DNA of 64,000 nt from Candidatus Marispirochaeta associata (lineage in GTDB: Bacteria > Spirochaetota > Spirochaetia > JC444 > Marispirochaetaceae): NCBI GenBank assembly GCA_001749745.1, contig JWTM01000396.1, positions 124,001-188,000 of the forward strand, written 5' to 3'. Numbering within the stretch: position 1 is the first letter of the stretch; every line of letters begins with the position of its first letter. Made by a program: the position numbers and the translations under genes. The notes below the pieces were generated by a model that searched no databases, had not been told where the DNA came from, and was given only the letters and a program-made list of their open reading frames with translations. Positions 50,185-58,633 of this stretch are shown piece by piece.

Positions 50185-52041
50185 ATGGATCACGATGTTA
50201 TAGTAATCGGCGGCGGTCATGCCGGAATCGAGGCGGCCCTGGCCGCGGCTCGTTTAGGCAAGCGAACCCTGCTCGTAACCCAGCAGCTCGATGCGATCGG
50301 TCGGCTCTCCTGCAATCCGGCGGTGGGCGGCCTCTCTAAGGGGAATATTGTTCGGGAGGTCGATGCCCTGGGCGGTGAGATGGGCCTTTTAATCGACCGT
50401 AGCATGATCCAGTTCAGGATTCTGAATCGGCGCCGAGGACCGGCGGTCCAGGCCCCCCGGGCCCAGGCCGATAAGTATCTCTATGCCAAACTGGCCAAGG
50501 AGAGCCTCGAGGCGCAAGGGAATCTCGATCTCTTTCAGGATACGGTGACGGCCCTGATTCTCGACGGCCCGGGCAAACCGGTGCGGGGAGTGATTACCGA
50601 ACGGGGCCGTCGCTTCGAGGCCCGGTCGGTTGTGTTGACCACCGGCACCTTCATGGAAGGAAAGATCTTTATCGGTCCCTACGCCGCCTCCGGGGGCAGG
50701 TTGGGCGAACCGGCAGCCCTGGGCTTGGGCGGTTTCCTGCGCGATCAGGGGATGAGGTTGGGACGTCTCAAGACCGGCACCCCGGCCCGGGTAGCCCGGT
50801 CGAGCATCGATTTCTCACTCGTTGAGGAGCAGCCCGGGGACGAACGGATGCGCCCCTTCAGCTTCAGAAACGATACGGTCGATCGACCGGACGAGCCCTG
50901 CTACATTACCTACACCAATGCCGACACCCACCGGGTCATAACCGCTAACATGCAGGCCTCGCCCCTCTATTCGGGCAAGATCGTCGGCGCCGGTCCCCGC
51001 TACTGCCCCTCCATCGAGGACAAGGTGGTCCGCTTCCCCGACCGGGAGCGGCATCAGATCTTCATCGAGCCCGAGGGCTACCGTTCGGAAGAGATGTACC
51101 TGAACGGAATATCATCCTCCCTGCCGGAGGAGGTGCAGGAGGCCTTTCTGCGCACCCTGCCGGGGCTGGAGCGGGTCAGGATTATGCGGCCCGGCTATGC
51201 GGTGGAGTACGACTATGTCGATCCTCGCCAGCTCTTCCCCAGCCTGGAGGCCAAGGCCTACCCGGGACTCTTTATCGCCGGGCAAACCAACGGCACCTCG
51301 GGCTATGAAGAGGCCGCCTGCCAGGGGCTGATGGCCGGTATCAACGCCGTCCGGCGCTTGAACGGCGATGAGCCGGTGGTTCTCTCCCGGGCCGAAGCCT
51401 ATACCGGGGTTCTGATCGACGACCTGGTTACCCTAGGGACGGAGGAGCCCTACCGGATGTTTACCTCCCGGGCGGAATACCGCCTCTCCCTGCGCCACGA
51501 CAATGTCGATCTGCGCTTGGAGGAGACGATTCGAACGATCGGCCTGCTCGAGAAGGAGGCCTTGGAGCGCTTCGAGGAGAAGAAGGCCGGGATCGCCGAG
51601 ATCACCGAACTTCTGAAGAAGCGGCGCCTGACGGCTGAGATGCTAGCCGACGATTCGCAGGATCCGAGGCGGCAGCATCTGGGAAAGAGTCTCTACGAAC
51701 TCCTCAAGACCCCGGAGGGGGATCCGGAGGAGCTCGCCCGCTTCGATCAGGGCTTGGCGGTCTATCCCGAAGAGTGGATCAACGTGGCGTCCCTGGACAT
51801 CAAGTACGAGGGCTATATTCAGCGCCAGGAACGGCAGATCGCCCGCTTCAGGAAGATGGAGACCATTCGTATCCCGGAGACCTTCGATTATGATCGGGTG
51901 GAAGGGATCTCCAACGAATCCCGGCAGAAACTCAAAGAGATCAAGCCCCTCAGCATCGGCCAGGCCTCCCGGATCTCCGGCGTACGACAGGGCGATATCG
52001 CAGTCCTGATGGTCCATGTGGGCAAGCGAGGGCGGGGTTGA
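50185..52041 (+). CDS. mnmG: tRNA uridine-5-carboxymethylaminomethyl modification enzyme, FAD-dependent
   Basis: MnmG (GidA) forms a heterotetramer with MnmE. The N-terminal FAD loop GGGHAGIEAALAAARLG, the signature SCNPAVGGLSKGNIVREVDA, QFRILNRRRGPAVQAPRAQA, and the conserved Cys-containing NGTSGYEEAACQG are all present; the C-terminal helical part ends QASRISGVRQGDIAVLMVH. Length 618 aa is standard. It starts 5 bases after mnmE and overlaps or abuts rsmG, the ancient order mnmE-mnmG-rsmG. Confidence 0.98.
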   Translation: MDHDVIVIGGGHAGIEAALAAARLGKRTLLVTQQLDAIGRLSCNPAVGGLSKGNIVREVDALGGEMGLLIDRSMIQFRILNRRRGPAVQAPRAQADKYLYAKLAKESLEAQGNLDLFQDTVTALILDGPGKPVRGVITERGRRFEARSVVLTTGTFMEGKIFIGPYAASGGRLGEPAALGLGGFLRDQGMRLGRLKTGTPARVARSSIDFSLVEEQPGDERMRPFSFRNDTVDRPDEPCYITYTNADTHRVITANMQASPLYSGKIVGAGPRYCPSIEDKVVRFPDRERHQIFIEPEGYRSEEMYLNGISSSLPEEVQEAFLRTLPGLERVRIMRPGYAVEYDYVDPRQLFPSLEAKAYPGLFIAGQTNGTSGYEEAACQGLMAGINAVRRLNGDEPVVLSRAEAYTGVLIDDLVTLGTEEPYRMFTSRAEYRLSLRHDNVDLRLEETIRTIGLLEKEALERFEEKKAGIAEITELLKKRRLTAEMLADDSQDPRRQHLGKSLYELLKTPEGDPEELARFDQGLAVYPEEWINVASLDIKYEGYIQRQERQIARFRKMETIRIPETFDYDRVEGISNESRQKLKEIKPLSIGQASRISGVRQGDIAVLMVHVGKRGRG

Positions 52042-52043
52042 GC

Positions 52044-52679
52044 GTGAACGAGAAACTTGCCCGGGCCCTCGAGGCTCTCTCCATAAAGGCCGGAGCTGAG
52101 GAGCTCAAGCGGCTCGAGGCCTACCTAGACGAACTGGTCCTCTGGAATAAGCGCTTCAACCTGGTTCGCAGCGAGGAGGGGAGCATTATCGAGCGACATA
52201 TCGCCGATGCGCTGGCGCCCCTGGAGTTGATCCGGAGCGGACTCTCCGACGCTGCGCGTGTGGCGGATGTGGGCAGCGGAGCCGGGCTTCCCGGCATCCC
52301 CCTCTCGATCTTTCTGCCCCAGATTCGGCTGGTTCTCATCGAACGCTCGGGAAAGCGGGCCGGATTCTTAAGGAGCGCCGTGGTCGCCGCCGGAATAGGC
52401 GAGCGGAGCGAGGTTCTCCATGGAGATGTGCGCGACTGTTCCCGTGAGGTCGACGCCGTCGTGATGAGGGCCTTCAGACCCCTTCCGGAGGCTTTGCCGC
52501 TGGTACTGCCCCTCTTGGGGCCGGCAGGACGAATATTCGCCTATCACGGTCGGCGGGAGACCATCGATCTGGAGCTGGGGAATCCCCTGGTCAAGGAGTT
52601 CGATTGGGATATCCACCCCTTGAACTCGCTCAGCGGCGACGAGGAACGACATCTCCTGATCGGCTCTCATCGGAATTGA
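52044..52679 (+). CDS. rsmG: 16S rRNA (guanine-527-N7) methyltransferase
   Basis: RsmG (GidB) methylates G527 of 16S rRNA. The protein (211 aa from GTG 52044; TTG at 52038, overlapping the mnmG stop, is the alternative) begins with the family helix ELVLWNKRFNLV and contains the SAM loop VADVGSGAGLPGIPLSI and the DAVVMRAFRPLPE motif. GGGCGGGG just upstream may serve as a ribosome-binding site. It is the last gene of the mnmE operon and converges on the prepilin peptidase gene. Confidence 0.95.
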   Translation: MNEKLARALEALSIKAGAEELKRLEAYLDELVLWNKRFNLVRSEEGSIIERHIADALAPLELIRSGLSDAARVADVGSGAGLPGIPLSIFLPQIRLVLIERSGKRAGFLRSAVVAAGIGERSEVLHGDVRDCSREVDAVVMRAFRPLPEALPLVLPLLGPAGRIFAYHGRRETIDLELGNPLVKEFDWDIHPLNSLSGDEERHLLIGSHRN

Positions 52680-52701
52680 TGCCCCTGCTTACGTAAATTC
52701 T

Positions 52702-53148
52702 CTACAGAACTCCGCCCAGCCTGAGCATCGTTATCAGCACCGCGCCTACCGTCAGAAAAGGCGCGAAGGGTATTCTGTAATGCCGCTCAATGCGGCCGGT
52801 CGCGTAGAGGGGGAGATAAAGGAGGAGCGCGGCCGCACTGCTTGCAGCCAATCCGGGTAGCCAGAGCCAGGGTGGGAGGAGAAGTCCGTTCAAGGCTCCC
52901 AGTTTCAGGTCGCCCCAGCCGAGTCCGCCCTTCGATAGTCGTCGCGTTACCCACAGGGTGCACAAGGCTCCGCCTGCAGCAAGGAACAGTGGGGCCGGGG
53001 CGAAATCCTCAACCAGAAACTGATAGAGACCAAGCAGCAGGAGCGCCGGGTAGGATAAGAGATCGGGAATGCGGCGGTATCGCAGATCGAAGTAGCAGAT
53101 GGGAATGGTGAAGATCAGATAGATTCCGAGAGCACCGGCGCTGATCAA
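52702..53148 (-). CDS. Type IV prepilin peptidase-like protein (A24 family), short form
   Basis: The 148-aa membrane protein has about five helices and the two catalytic aspartates of the A24 aspartyl peptidases: FDLRYRRIPD and GLGWGDLKLGA (GxGD). It lacks the N-terminal methyltransferase half of PilD, like archaeal preflagellin peptidases and TadV/CpaA. No pilin or type II secretion gene is in the window, so its substrate is elsewhere. The TTG start at 53148 follows the stop of the TPR gene by 3 bases, so it is probably coupled to that gene. Confidence 0.85.
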   Translation of the reverse strand: MISAGALGIYLIFTIPICYFDLRYRRIPDLLSYPALLLLGLYQFLVEDFAPAPLFLAAGGALCTLWVTRRLSKGGLGWGDLKLGALNGLLLPPWLWLPGLAASSAAALLLYLPLYATGRIERHYRIPFAPFLTVGAVLITMLRLGGVL

Positions 53149-53151
53149 GAT

Positions 53152-54534
53152 CTAGGCGCCGCGTCCCACCGGGCGGGCGTGTTCGACCTGATTCAGCCGT
53201 TTCATTAAATCCTCTTTCTCGATTAGATCAATAAGCCGTGCCTCGACGAACTGTTTCGCCCCGTCGGAAAAGTCGCCGGCGCTGAGACAAAATCCGCGGC
53301 CCGCCTTGACCTCCTTACTGCGGGAGTAGAGATCCCTGAGGATCAGCTCTCCGACGGTATTGGTGGTCCGGACGAAGCGGAAGAGCACCATATCCTCCCA
53401 TTTGAGGGTACTGACTTCGGCCAGGATATCGGCAAACTCGCTCTTCTGGACCGACACGTCCACGATCTTGACCTTGGCCTTGGGGAAGAAGGTGTTGACC
53501 ACCTTACGGCAGAGGGTGACAAAGTCGGAGGTACTGGAGATTAGGAAGGTCTGCAGGTTCTGGTTGCCGTGAAGCTCCCGGTACTTACGCAGCAGATTGG
53601 GAACATCCTTGTAGACCGGCTGCATGGAGTGGACCTCTTCCAGAAGCTTCAGGGCCAGGCCGATCTCCTGCTGCTTTAGATAGGCCGATGCCAGCCGGTA
53701 TTTGAGCTCCAGCAGGGACTTCTCGCCGATCTTCTGGTGTCGCAGACCGATCTCGAAATCCATCACGGCTTTGTCGTACTGGTGCTGGTTCATGTGGATG
53801 GTGCCGGCAAAGAGGGCGGCATTGGGGCCCAGGTTGGGATCTGCCCGGAGATGGGAGAAAATCTTGATCGCATTATCGTTCTGGCCGAGTTCGTGATAGC
53901 ACTGGGCCACGGCGAATAGGGATTCCTTGTCGTCCGGCTCCAGGTCGACGGTGCGCCGCAGAATCGAGACGGCCTCATTGTACTTTTTGATCTTGAAGAG
54001 GCTGTGTCCCAGGTAGCGCATGGTGGGAACATGCTCACTCTTCTCCTTATGGGCCAGATTGAGGAGCTGGACCGCCTTCTCGTAATTTCTCTTCCTGTAT
54101 TCCAGATATCCCAGGTTGTAGTTGAGCTCGAAGACCTCCTGATTCATCGATCGAGCGATGACGAGGCTCTTGTAGGCCTCCTCGAACTGCTTCATGCGCA
54201 GGGCCGAGAGGGCGTATTTGAGGGTTATATCGAACTCGTCCAGCTGTTTATTGGTAGCGCAGAGGTCTATCAGTACCTCATAGGTGCGCATGGCCTTGTC
54301 GAAGACCTGCTCCGAGAAGTAGAGCTCTCCCAAGGCGAGAAGAGCATCGGCATCCTTCGGATTTTGAGCCAAACGCCGGTTGGACTCCTTGATGATCTGA
54401 TTTCGGTCCTTGGCCCGGACTTTACGGGGCTTAGAACCATTTTTTTCTGACCGGTCTCCCCGGAAAAGGAGAAAAAAGAGACCGGCGCCGAAAATCACTA
54501 CGCTGAAAGGAATAAAAAATACAAGGGCGTCCAT
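53152..54534 (-). CDS. Membrane-anchored TPR protein with degenerate Mrr-like C-terminal domain
   Basis: One N-terminal membrane helix (about 4-24) is followed by a basic segment and some seven TPR units (about 45-335: ALLALGELYFSEQVFDKAMR, LNYNLGYLEYRKRNYEKAVQ, and others). The last 125 residues follow the pattern of the Mrr-type restriction endonuclease fold (MVLFRFVRTTNTVGELILRD, then GFCLSAGDFSDGAKQFVEAR and LIDLIEKEDLMKRL), but the QxK catalytic site is replaced by FRF, so it should not cut DNA. It is a probable cytoplasmic-facing scaffold. The promoter is back-to-back with that of the LysM protein, suggesting a shared role. Confidence 0.85.
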   Translation of the reverse strand: MDALVFFIPFSVVIFGAGLFFLLFRGDRSEKNGSKPRKVRAKDRNQIIKESNRRLAQNPKDADALLALGELYFSEQVFDKAMRTYEVLIDLCATNKQLDEFDITLKYALSALRMKQFEEAYKSLVIARSMNQEVFELNYNLGYLEYRKRNYEKAVQLLNLAHKEKSEHVPTMRYLGHSLFKIKKYNEAVSILRRTVDLEPDDKESLFAVAQCYHELGQNDNAIKIFSHLRADPNLGPNAALFAGTIHMNQHQYDKAVMDFEIGLRHQKIGEKSLLELKYRLASAYLKQQEIGLALKLLEEVHSMQPVYKDVPNLLRKYRELHGNQNLQTFLISSTSDFVTLCRKVVNTFFPKAKVKIVDVSVQKSEFADILAEVSTLKWEDMVLFRFVRTTNTVGELILRDLYSRSKEVKAGRGFCLSAGDFSDGAKQFVEARLIDLIEKEDLMKRLNQVEHARPVGRGA

Positions 54535-54543
54535 ATGCCGTTA

Positions 54544-54572
54544 AGTATGATGGGCTGGTCCGGGGATGTCAA
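54544..54572 (-). promoter_or_regulatory. Promoter of the TPR gene, leaderless layout
   Basis: The minus strand has TTGACA (54572-54567), 17 bases and CATACT (54549-54544), then 9 bases to the ATG at 54534. No ribosome-binding site fits. Confidence 0.6.
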
Positions 54573-54587
54573 GAAAATGAAAAACGA

Positions 54588-54616
54588 TTGACAAAAGCCC
54601 CCGCTGAGGCTACGCT
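54588..54616 (+). promoter_or_regulatory. Promoter of the Hsp70-SBD/LysM gene, leaderless layout
   Basis: TTGACA (54588-54593), 17 bases and TACGCT (54611-54616), then 7 bases to the ATG at 54624. The in-frame TTG at 54588 is the -35 box, not a start. Confidence 0.6.
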
Positions 54617-54623
54617 TTTATTC

Positions 54624-55592
54624 ATGAGTTCGATAAGTGACACAAATTCAGGCACAATAGGGATTAAGATCGCCAACGGTGCGTACTATCCGATTCTTCA
54701 GGACGGCCAGGTCTCGAAGAAGCGATTGGTTCTAACCACCGTCAAGGACAACCAGTCCAGCGTTCAGATAGACCTTTACCGCGGTTCGGGCGACGAAATT
54801 GAGAACGCCGTCTACATCGGCAGCCTAGTCATCGATGATATCGAAGAGGCTTCCGGCGGAGAGCCGGAGATCGAATTGGTCCTCGACCTGGATGACGAAG
54901 GTAACCTGATTGCCACTGCCGGGGATAAGCAGACCGGGGACACTCAGTCTCTGAGCGTCAGTATGGAATCCCTGGATGAGCAGGGGATCTACGATATTCC
55001 CGAGTTCGATCTGGATGAGAGCTTCGCCCCTGAACCGGTACTGACCGTAGAAGAGGAGAGCCGCCTCAATCGCGAGTACGGGGATTCCGAGTCCGAAGAA
55101 CCTCGGCGCCGGAAGCCCTGGTTGATGGCCGCATTCATCCTTTTGGGTATCGCGGTTATCGTTCTCTTGGCCTTTTTGCTGCCCCGTCTCTTCCAGGGCC
55201 CCGAGGTCCCGCCGCTTCAGGCTCAATCCGATAATGGTGCGGTCGTAAGCCAGGCGGAGGAGGAGCCGTCGGAAGAGGAAACCCCTGCAGCTACGGAAAC
55301 CGCGCAGGCTGAAGCTGAGGAAATGGAGGAGCCGGCGGAGCCTGCGCCGGCCGAGGCGCAGCCCGAACCGGAACCCGACCCCGAACCGGAGCCTATCGCC
55401 GAGGCGCCGGCAGTCCCCGCGGGCGACGGCGTCTGGTACCAGCTGCAGTGGGGCGATACCCTCTGGGATCTCGCCTCCAGCTTCTACCGGGATCCCTTTA
55501 GCTACAATAAAATCGCCGATGAAAACGGTATCATCGATCCGGACCGGATCTTCGCCGGCCGTGAAATCTATATTCCCGAGCCCCGCCGTTAA
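54624..55592 (+). CDS. Hsp70 substrate-binding-domain / transmembrane / LysM fusion protein
   Basis: The 322-aa protein joins three parts. Residues about 11-115 match the beta-sandwich substrate-binding domain of DnaK: LVLTTVKDNQSSVQIDLYRG parallels the DnaK TAEDNQSAVTIHVLQGE segment, and the end LDLDDEGNLIATAGDKQTGD parallels DIDADGILHVSAKDKNSGK. The ATPase domain and helical lid are absent. RRRK precedes a membrane helix at 166-188, so the N-terminus should be cytoplasmic. A Pro/Glu linker (195-265) leads to a C-terminal LysM domain (270-318; YQLQWGDTLWDLASSFYRDP) that would bind peptidoglycan in the periplasm. A lytic transglycosylase gene follows. The Hsp70 likeness is a pattern judgement and the function is unknown. 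Confidence 0.85.
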   Translation: MSSISDTNSGTIGIKIANGAYYPILQDGQVSKKRLVLTTVKDNQSSVQIDLYRGSGDEIENAVYIGSLVIDDIEEASGGEPEIELVLDLDDEGNLIATAGDKQTGDTQSLSVSMESLDEQGIYDIPEFDLDESFAPEPVLTVEEESRLNREYGDSESEEPRRRKPWLMAAFILLGIAVIVLLAFLLPRLFQGPEVPPLQAQSDNGAVVSQAEEEPSEEETPAATETAQAEAEEMEEPAEPAPAEAQPEPEPDPEPEPIAEAPAVPAGDGVWYQLQWGDTLWDLASSFYRDPFSYNKIADENGIIDPDRIFAGREIYIPEPRR

Positions 55593-55600
55593 GAATTCCC

Positions 55601-55629
55601 TTCATTAAGTCCGTTCTCTGTGGTAATTT
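55601..55629 (+). promoter_or_regulatory. Possible promoter of the slt gene, leaderless layout
   Basis: TTCATT (55601-55606), 17 bases and TAATTT (55624-55629), then 7 bases to the ATG at 55637. The -35 is weak and no ribosome-binding site is present. Confidence 0.35.
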
Positions 55630-55636
55630 CCCTCTG

Positions 55637-57793
55637 ATGAAGCGTCTCGTATTGCTCTCCCGTACCGTCTCACTTCTGCTGCTAAGCCTGCTCACCATTC
55701 CAGCCTGCGGTCATACCACTGTATGGGGACATCCCCCCCGAGAGTTTGTCGATCTGGTGCGCAAGGGAAGGCTTCCCCAGTTCCACGAGGAGGATCTCTC
55801 TTCTGTGCCTTTGGAAGAGCTGCAGCGTCTCGAGCCCGGAGCGGCCTATTTTCTCTCCTTCCACGAGTTCACGGATGCGTCGGCCGCCGTGATGCTGTTG
55901 GAGGAAGAGATCCGCCGCGGTGAAGAACCCTTCGCCTTCGAAGCCCTGCTGCGCCTGACGGATCTCTTCTCCGCTTCCAAAGCCTTTGATGAGATTATCC
56001 GGCTGGATCAGAGCTATGGCGCGGCCTACTACGGCAGGAGCGGCTGGCGGCGGAGGGCCTTGGAGGCCTACTACTGGGCTCGGGAGGATCAGACCGCCTA
56101 TGAGCGGGTCGATGAGTACAGGCGCAGATTCCCCGATCTTGCCCGGAGGGATCATGAACTCAAGCTAATAGAGACGGTGCTGGAGCAGCGTCTCTCGTTG
56201 CCCGACTGGCGAAAATCGACATTACTCCTCTTCCGTTCCCTCCCGGCCGCTTCCTACCATATCCGTCTCTATGATTATTTGAGGCTGGAAGAGCTCCTGG
56301 CTCGCTTTACCCCGGATGAGCAGCGATTTTTCCGGGCGGTCGATCTGCAGGCTCGGGGGGAGGCCGAACGGGCCTATGCGGAATTAGCGGAGTTTATCCG
56401 GGATCCGGTATTCCTGGGGGGCGGGAGCCTGGCCAGCCTCGCATCCGCCGCGGCCGGCGCCGGAAGAGTGAATGATGGCGTCTCCCTGCTGCAGAACCTC
56501 GACGGGAGGGACGACCTCTCGCCGGAGGTACAGCGGGAAATCGACCTGCAGCTCGCCTTTCTTCTGCGCCGGGCAAACCGGCACCGGGAGGCCGGGGCGC
56601 TCTTCAATCAGCTCTCCCTGGATGAGGCTGAAAGGGATCCCGCCGCGGCCGAACGCTTTCGCTGGTACGCCTTCTCCTCTTTGGTCCGGAGCGCCCCGGC
56701 GGAGGCGGTTCGCCGTCTTCCGTGGTTGCTGATGAGCATGGAGGACCCATCCTATTACGGGGATGTGCTCTACGAACTTGCCTCCCGGCTGGCCGTTTCT
56801 GAGTCCTGGGAACTCTTAGCCGAAGCCTACCGCTACCTGGACGGCGCAGTGCCGGCGGAAATCCTCAGACCCTATGCCTATCTCAGCGCCCGGGCAACCG
56901 AAGAGGCTCTTATCACACGGTCCCTCGATTTGCCTGCTGAAACCATCCTCGAACGCATCGCAGACGGCGACTATCCGGGAGCCGGGGAGTTTCCCCCGCT
57001 GGATGAGTTCGGTCCCGACTACTACCGCATTGCCGCAGCCCTGCGGCTGGGACTGACTCCTCCCAGCTTCTATCCGGGCGGGAGCGAAAACGACGGGACC
57101 TTTCCCGGCGATATCCTGGTGAAGGGATTCCTCCATTACGGACTGGCCGGCGAGGCGGGGCAGAGGGCCCTCGAAGCGGATGTCTCCCCGGCCAGCGCGG
57201 AGGAGGCCGCCCGGGCCCTGGCCGATGCGGGGATGCCCGATCAGGCCGTGCGCCTGCTCCTGAGGCGGCGAGCCGCCGCCGAGGCTGAATCCTTCTACCC
57301 CAGACCCTACCGAGCAGAAACAGAATCGGCCGCCGCCGAGGAGGATCTTCCGCCGTGGCTTCTCTTCGCGTTGATCCGGGAGGAGAGTCTCTTCAACCCC
57401 GAGGCCCGCTCCTATGTGGGTGCACAGGGATTGACCCAGCTGATGCCGGCTACCGCTGCCGACGTCGCCCGCCGCCTTAAGATCGATGCGCCTGATTTAA
57501 CCGTGCCTGAGACCAATCTGCGCCTCGGTTCCTGGTATCTGCGTAATATGCTCGACCGGAGCGAGAATCTGCCCGATGCGCTCGCCTCCTACAACGCCGG
57601 GATCACCCGGGTCCGCCGCTGGCGGCGCGCACGGGGAGGGCTCCCGGCGGACCTCTTTGTGGAAACGATTCCCTTCGAGGAGACCCGGGCCTATGTTAAG
57701 CGGCTGCTTGTGTCGTCCTACCATTACGGGTATCTTTACTACCGTTTAGATCCCGCTGAGCTCTCTGAGCTCTTTTTTCCCGATTGGAGGTAA
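55637..57793 (+). CDS. Lytic murein transglycosylase (Slt family), lipoprotein
   Basis: The 718-aa protein has a signal segment ending TIPAC, a likely lipobox, a long alpha-helical superhelix (about 60-560), and a C-terminal SLT domain: LLFALIREESLFNPEARSYV with the catalytic Glu, GAQGLTQLMPATAADVARRL, and LASYNAGITRVRRWRR. It cleaves the glycan strands of peptidoglycan in the periplasm. It follows the LysM protein gene by 44 bases and is followed by uppP after one base, consistent with a cell-wall operon. Length exceeds Slt70 (645) because of a longer helical ring. Confidence 0.94.
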   Translation: MKRLVLLSRTVSLLLLSLLTIPACGHTTVWGHPPREFVDLVRKGRLPQFHEEDLSSVPLEELQRLEPGAAYFLSFHEFTDASAAVMLLEEEIRRGEEPFAFEALLRLTDLFSASKAFDEIIRLDQSYGAAYYGRSGWRRRALEAYYWAREDQTAYERVDEYRRRFPDLARRDHELKLIETVLEQRLSLPDWRKSTLLLFRSLPAASYHIRLYDYLRLEELLARFTPDEQRFFRAVDLQARGEAERAYAELAEFIRDPVFLGGGSLASLASAAAGAGRVNDGVSLLQNLDGRDDLSPEVQREIDLQLAFLLRRANRHREAGALFNQLSLDEAERDPAAAERFRWYAFSSLVRSAPAEAVRRLPWLLMSMEDPSYYGDVLYELASRLAVSESWELLAEAYRYLDGAVPAEILRPYAYLSARATEEALITRSLDLPAETILERIADGDYPGAGEFPPLDEFGPDYYRIAAALRLGLTPPSFYPGGSENDGTFPGDILVKGFLHYGLAGEAGQRALEADVSPASAEEAARALADAGMPDQAVRLLLRRRAAAEAESFYPRPYRAETESAAAEEDLPPWLLFALIREESLFNPEARSYVGAQGLTQLMPATAADVARRLKIDAPDLTVPETNLRLGSWYLRNMLDRSENLPDALASYNAGITRVRRWRRARGGLPADLFVETIPFEETRAYVKRLLVSSYHYGYLYYRLDPAELSELFFPDWR

Positions 57794-57794
57794 T

Positions 57795-58583
57795 GTGTCC
57801 GTACTCGAAGCGATCTTTCTTGGTGTTCTCCAGGGCCTGACTGAGTTTTTGCCCGTCTCCAGTTCCGGTCATCTGGTGGTGGCCCGGGAATTTATGGCTA
57901 TCCGCGATATTCCGATATTGTTCGATGTGCTGCTCCATATCTCCACCCTCTTGGTGGTGGTGCTGGTTTTTCGGGCGAGTATCGCCAGGCTAATCGTCTC
58001 CTTTGTCCGATTAATTGGTCGCAAAGAGACCGATCCGGAGGATAGGGGTACGATTATCGCCATTTTGGTGGCTACCGTCTGTACCGGAGTGCTCGGGATT
58101 CTAATCGAGAAACTCGCTCCCGGGGGAGATCCGCGCCTGGTGGGATTCCTCTTTCTGCTTACAGCCCTAATCCTTTGGCTCCCGCGTTGGATCAAGCCCC
58201 GTACAGGAGGATCCGTCCCCGGGGTATTAACCGGTCTGATAGTCGGCGTGGCCCAAGGCTTCGGTGTTTTCCCCGGAATTTCCCGTTCGGGAATCACCAT
58301 TTCCGTCTCCATCGGGGCCGGTCTTAATCGAGAGAAAGCCGGAGAATTCGCGTTTCTGGTCTCCATTCCCGCTATTCTGGGGGCTCTGCTGCTTACGATC
58401 AGGGATTTTGGGGAGTTGAGCGCCCAGGTAGCCCCGGAAGCCCTAATCGCCGGGGTCGTTAGCTCCTTCCTGGTAGGTTTTTTTGCCTTGAAGGGACTCC
58501 TTCGCTTGGTTAAGGGCGGCAGGCTCCACTACTTCAGCGCCTATCTGATTCCCCTGGGGATTCTCACCCTGCTAATCGGGTAA
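57795..58583 (+). CDS. uppP: Undecaprenyl-diphosphatase
   Basis: UppP (BacA) recycles undecaprenyl diphosphate to the monophosphate carrier for peptidoglycan and other glycans; high dosage gives bacitracin resistance. The 262-aa membrane protein carries GLTEFLPVSSSGHLVVAREF and GVFPGISRSGITIS, the two catalytic motifs, within about eight helices. The GTG start lies one base after the slt stop, implying translational coupling. Confidence 0.97.
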   Translation: MSVLEAIFLGVLQGLTEFLPVSSSGHLVVAREFMAIRDIPILFDVLLHISTLLVVVLVFRASIARLIVSFVRLIGRKETDPEDRGTIIAILVATVCTGVLGILIEKLAPGGDPRLVGFLFLLTALILWLPRWIKPRTGGSVPGVLTGLIVGVAQGFGVFPGISRSGITISVSIGAGLNREKAGEFAFLVSIPAILGALLLTIRDFGELSAQVAPEALIAGVVSSFLVGFFALKGLLRLVKGGRLHYFSAYLIPLGILTLLIG

Positions 58584-58633
58584 ACCTTGCTTGTTCCATT
58601 GCCGATACTAGAGAAGATAGGAGGCTTCGCATT

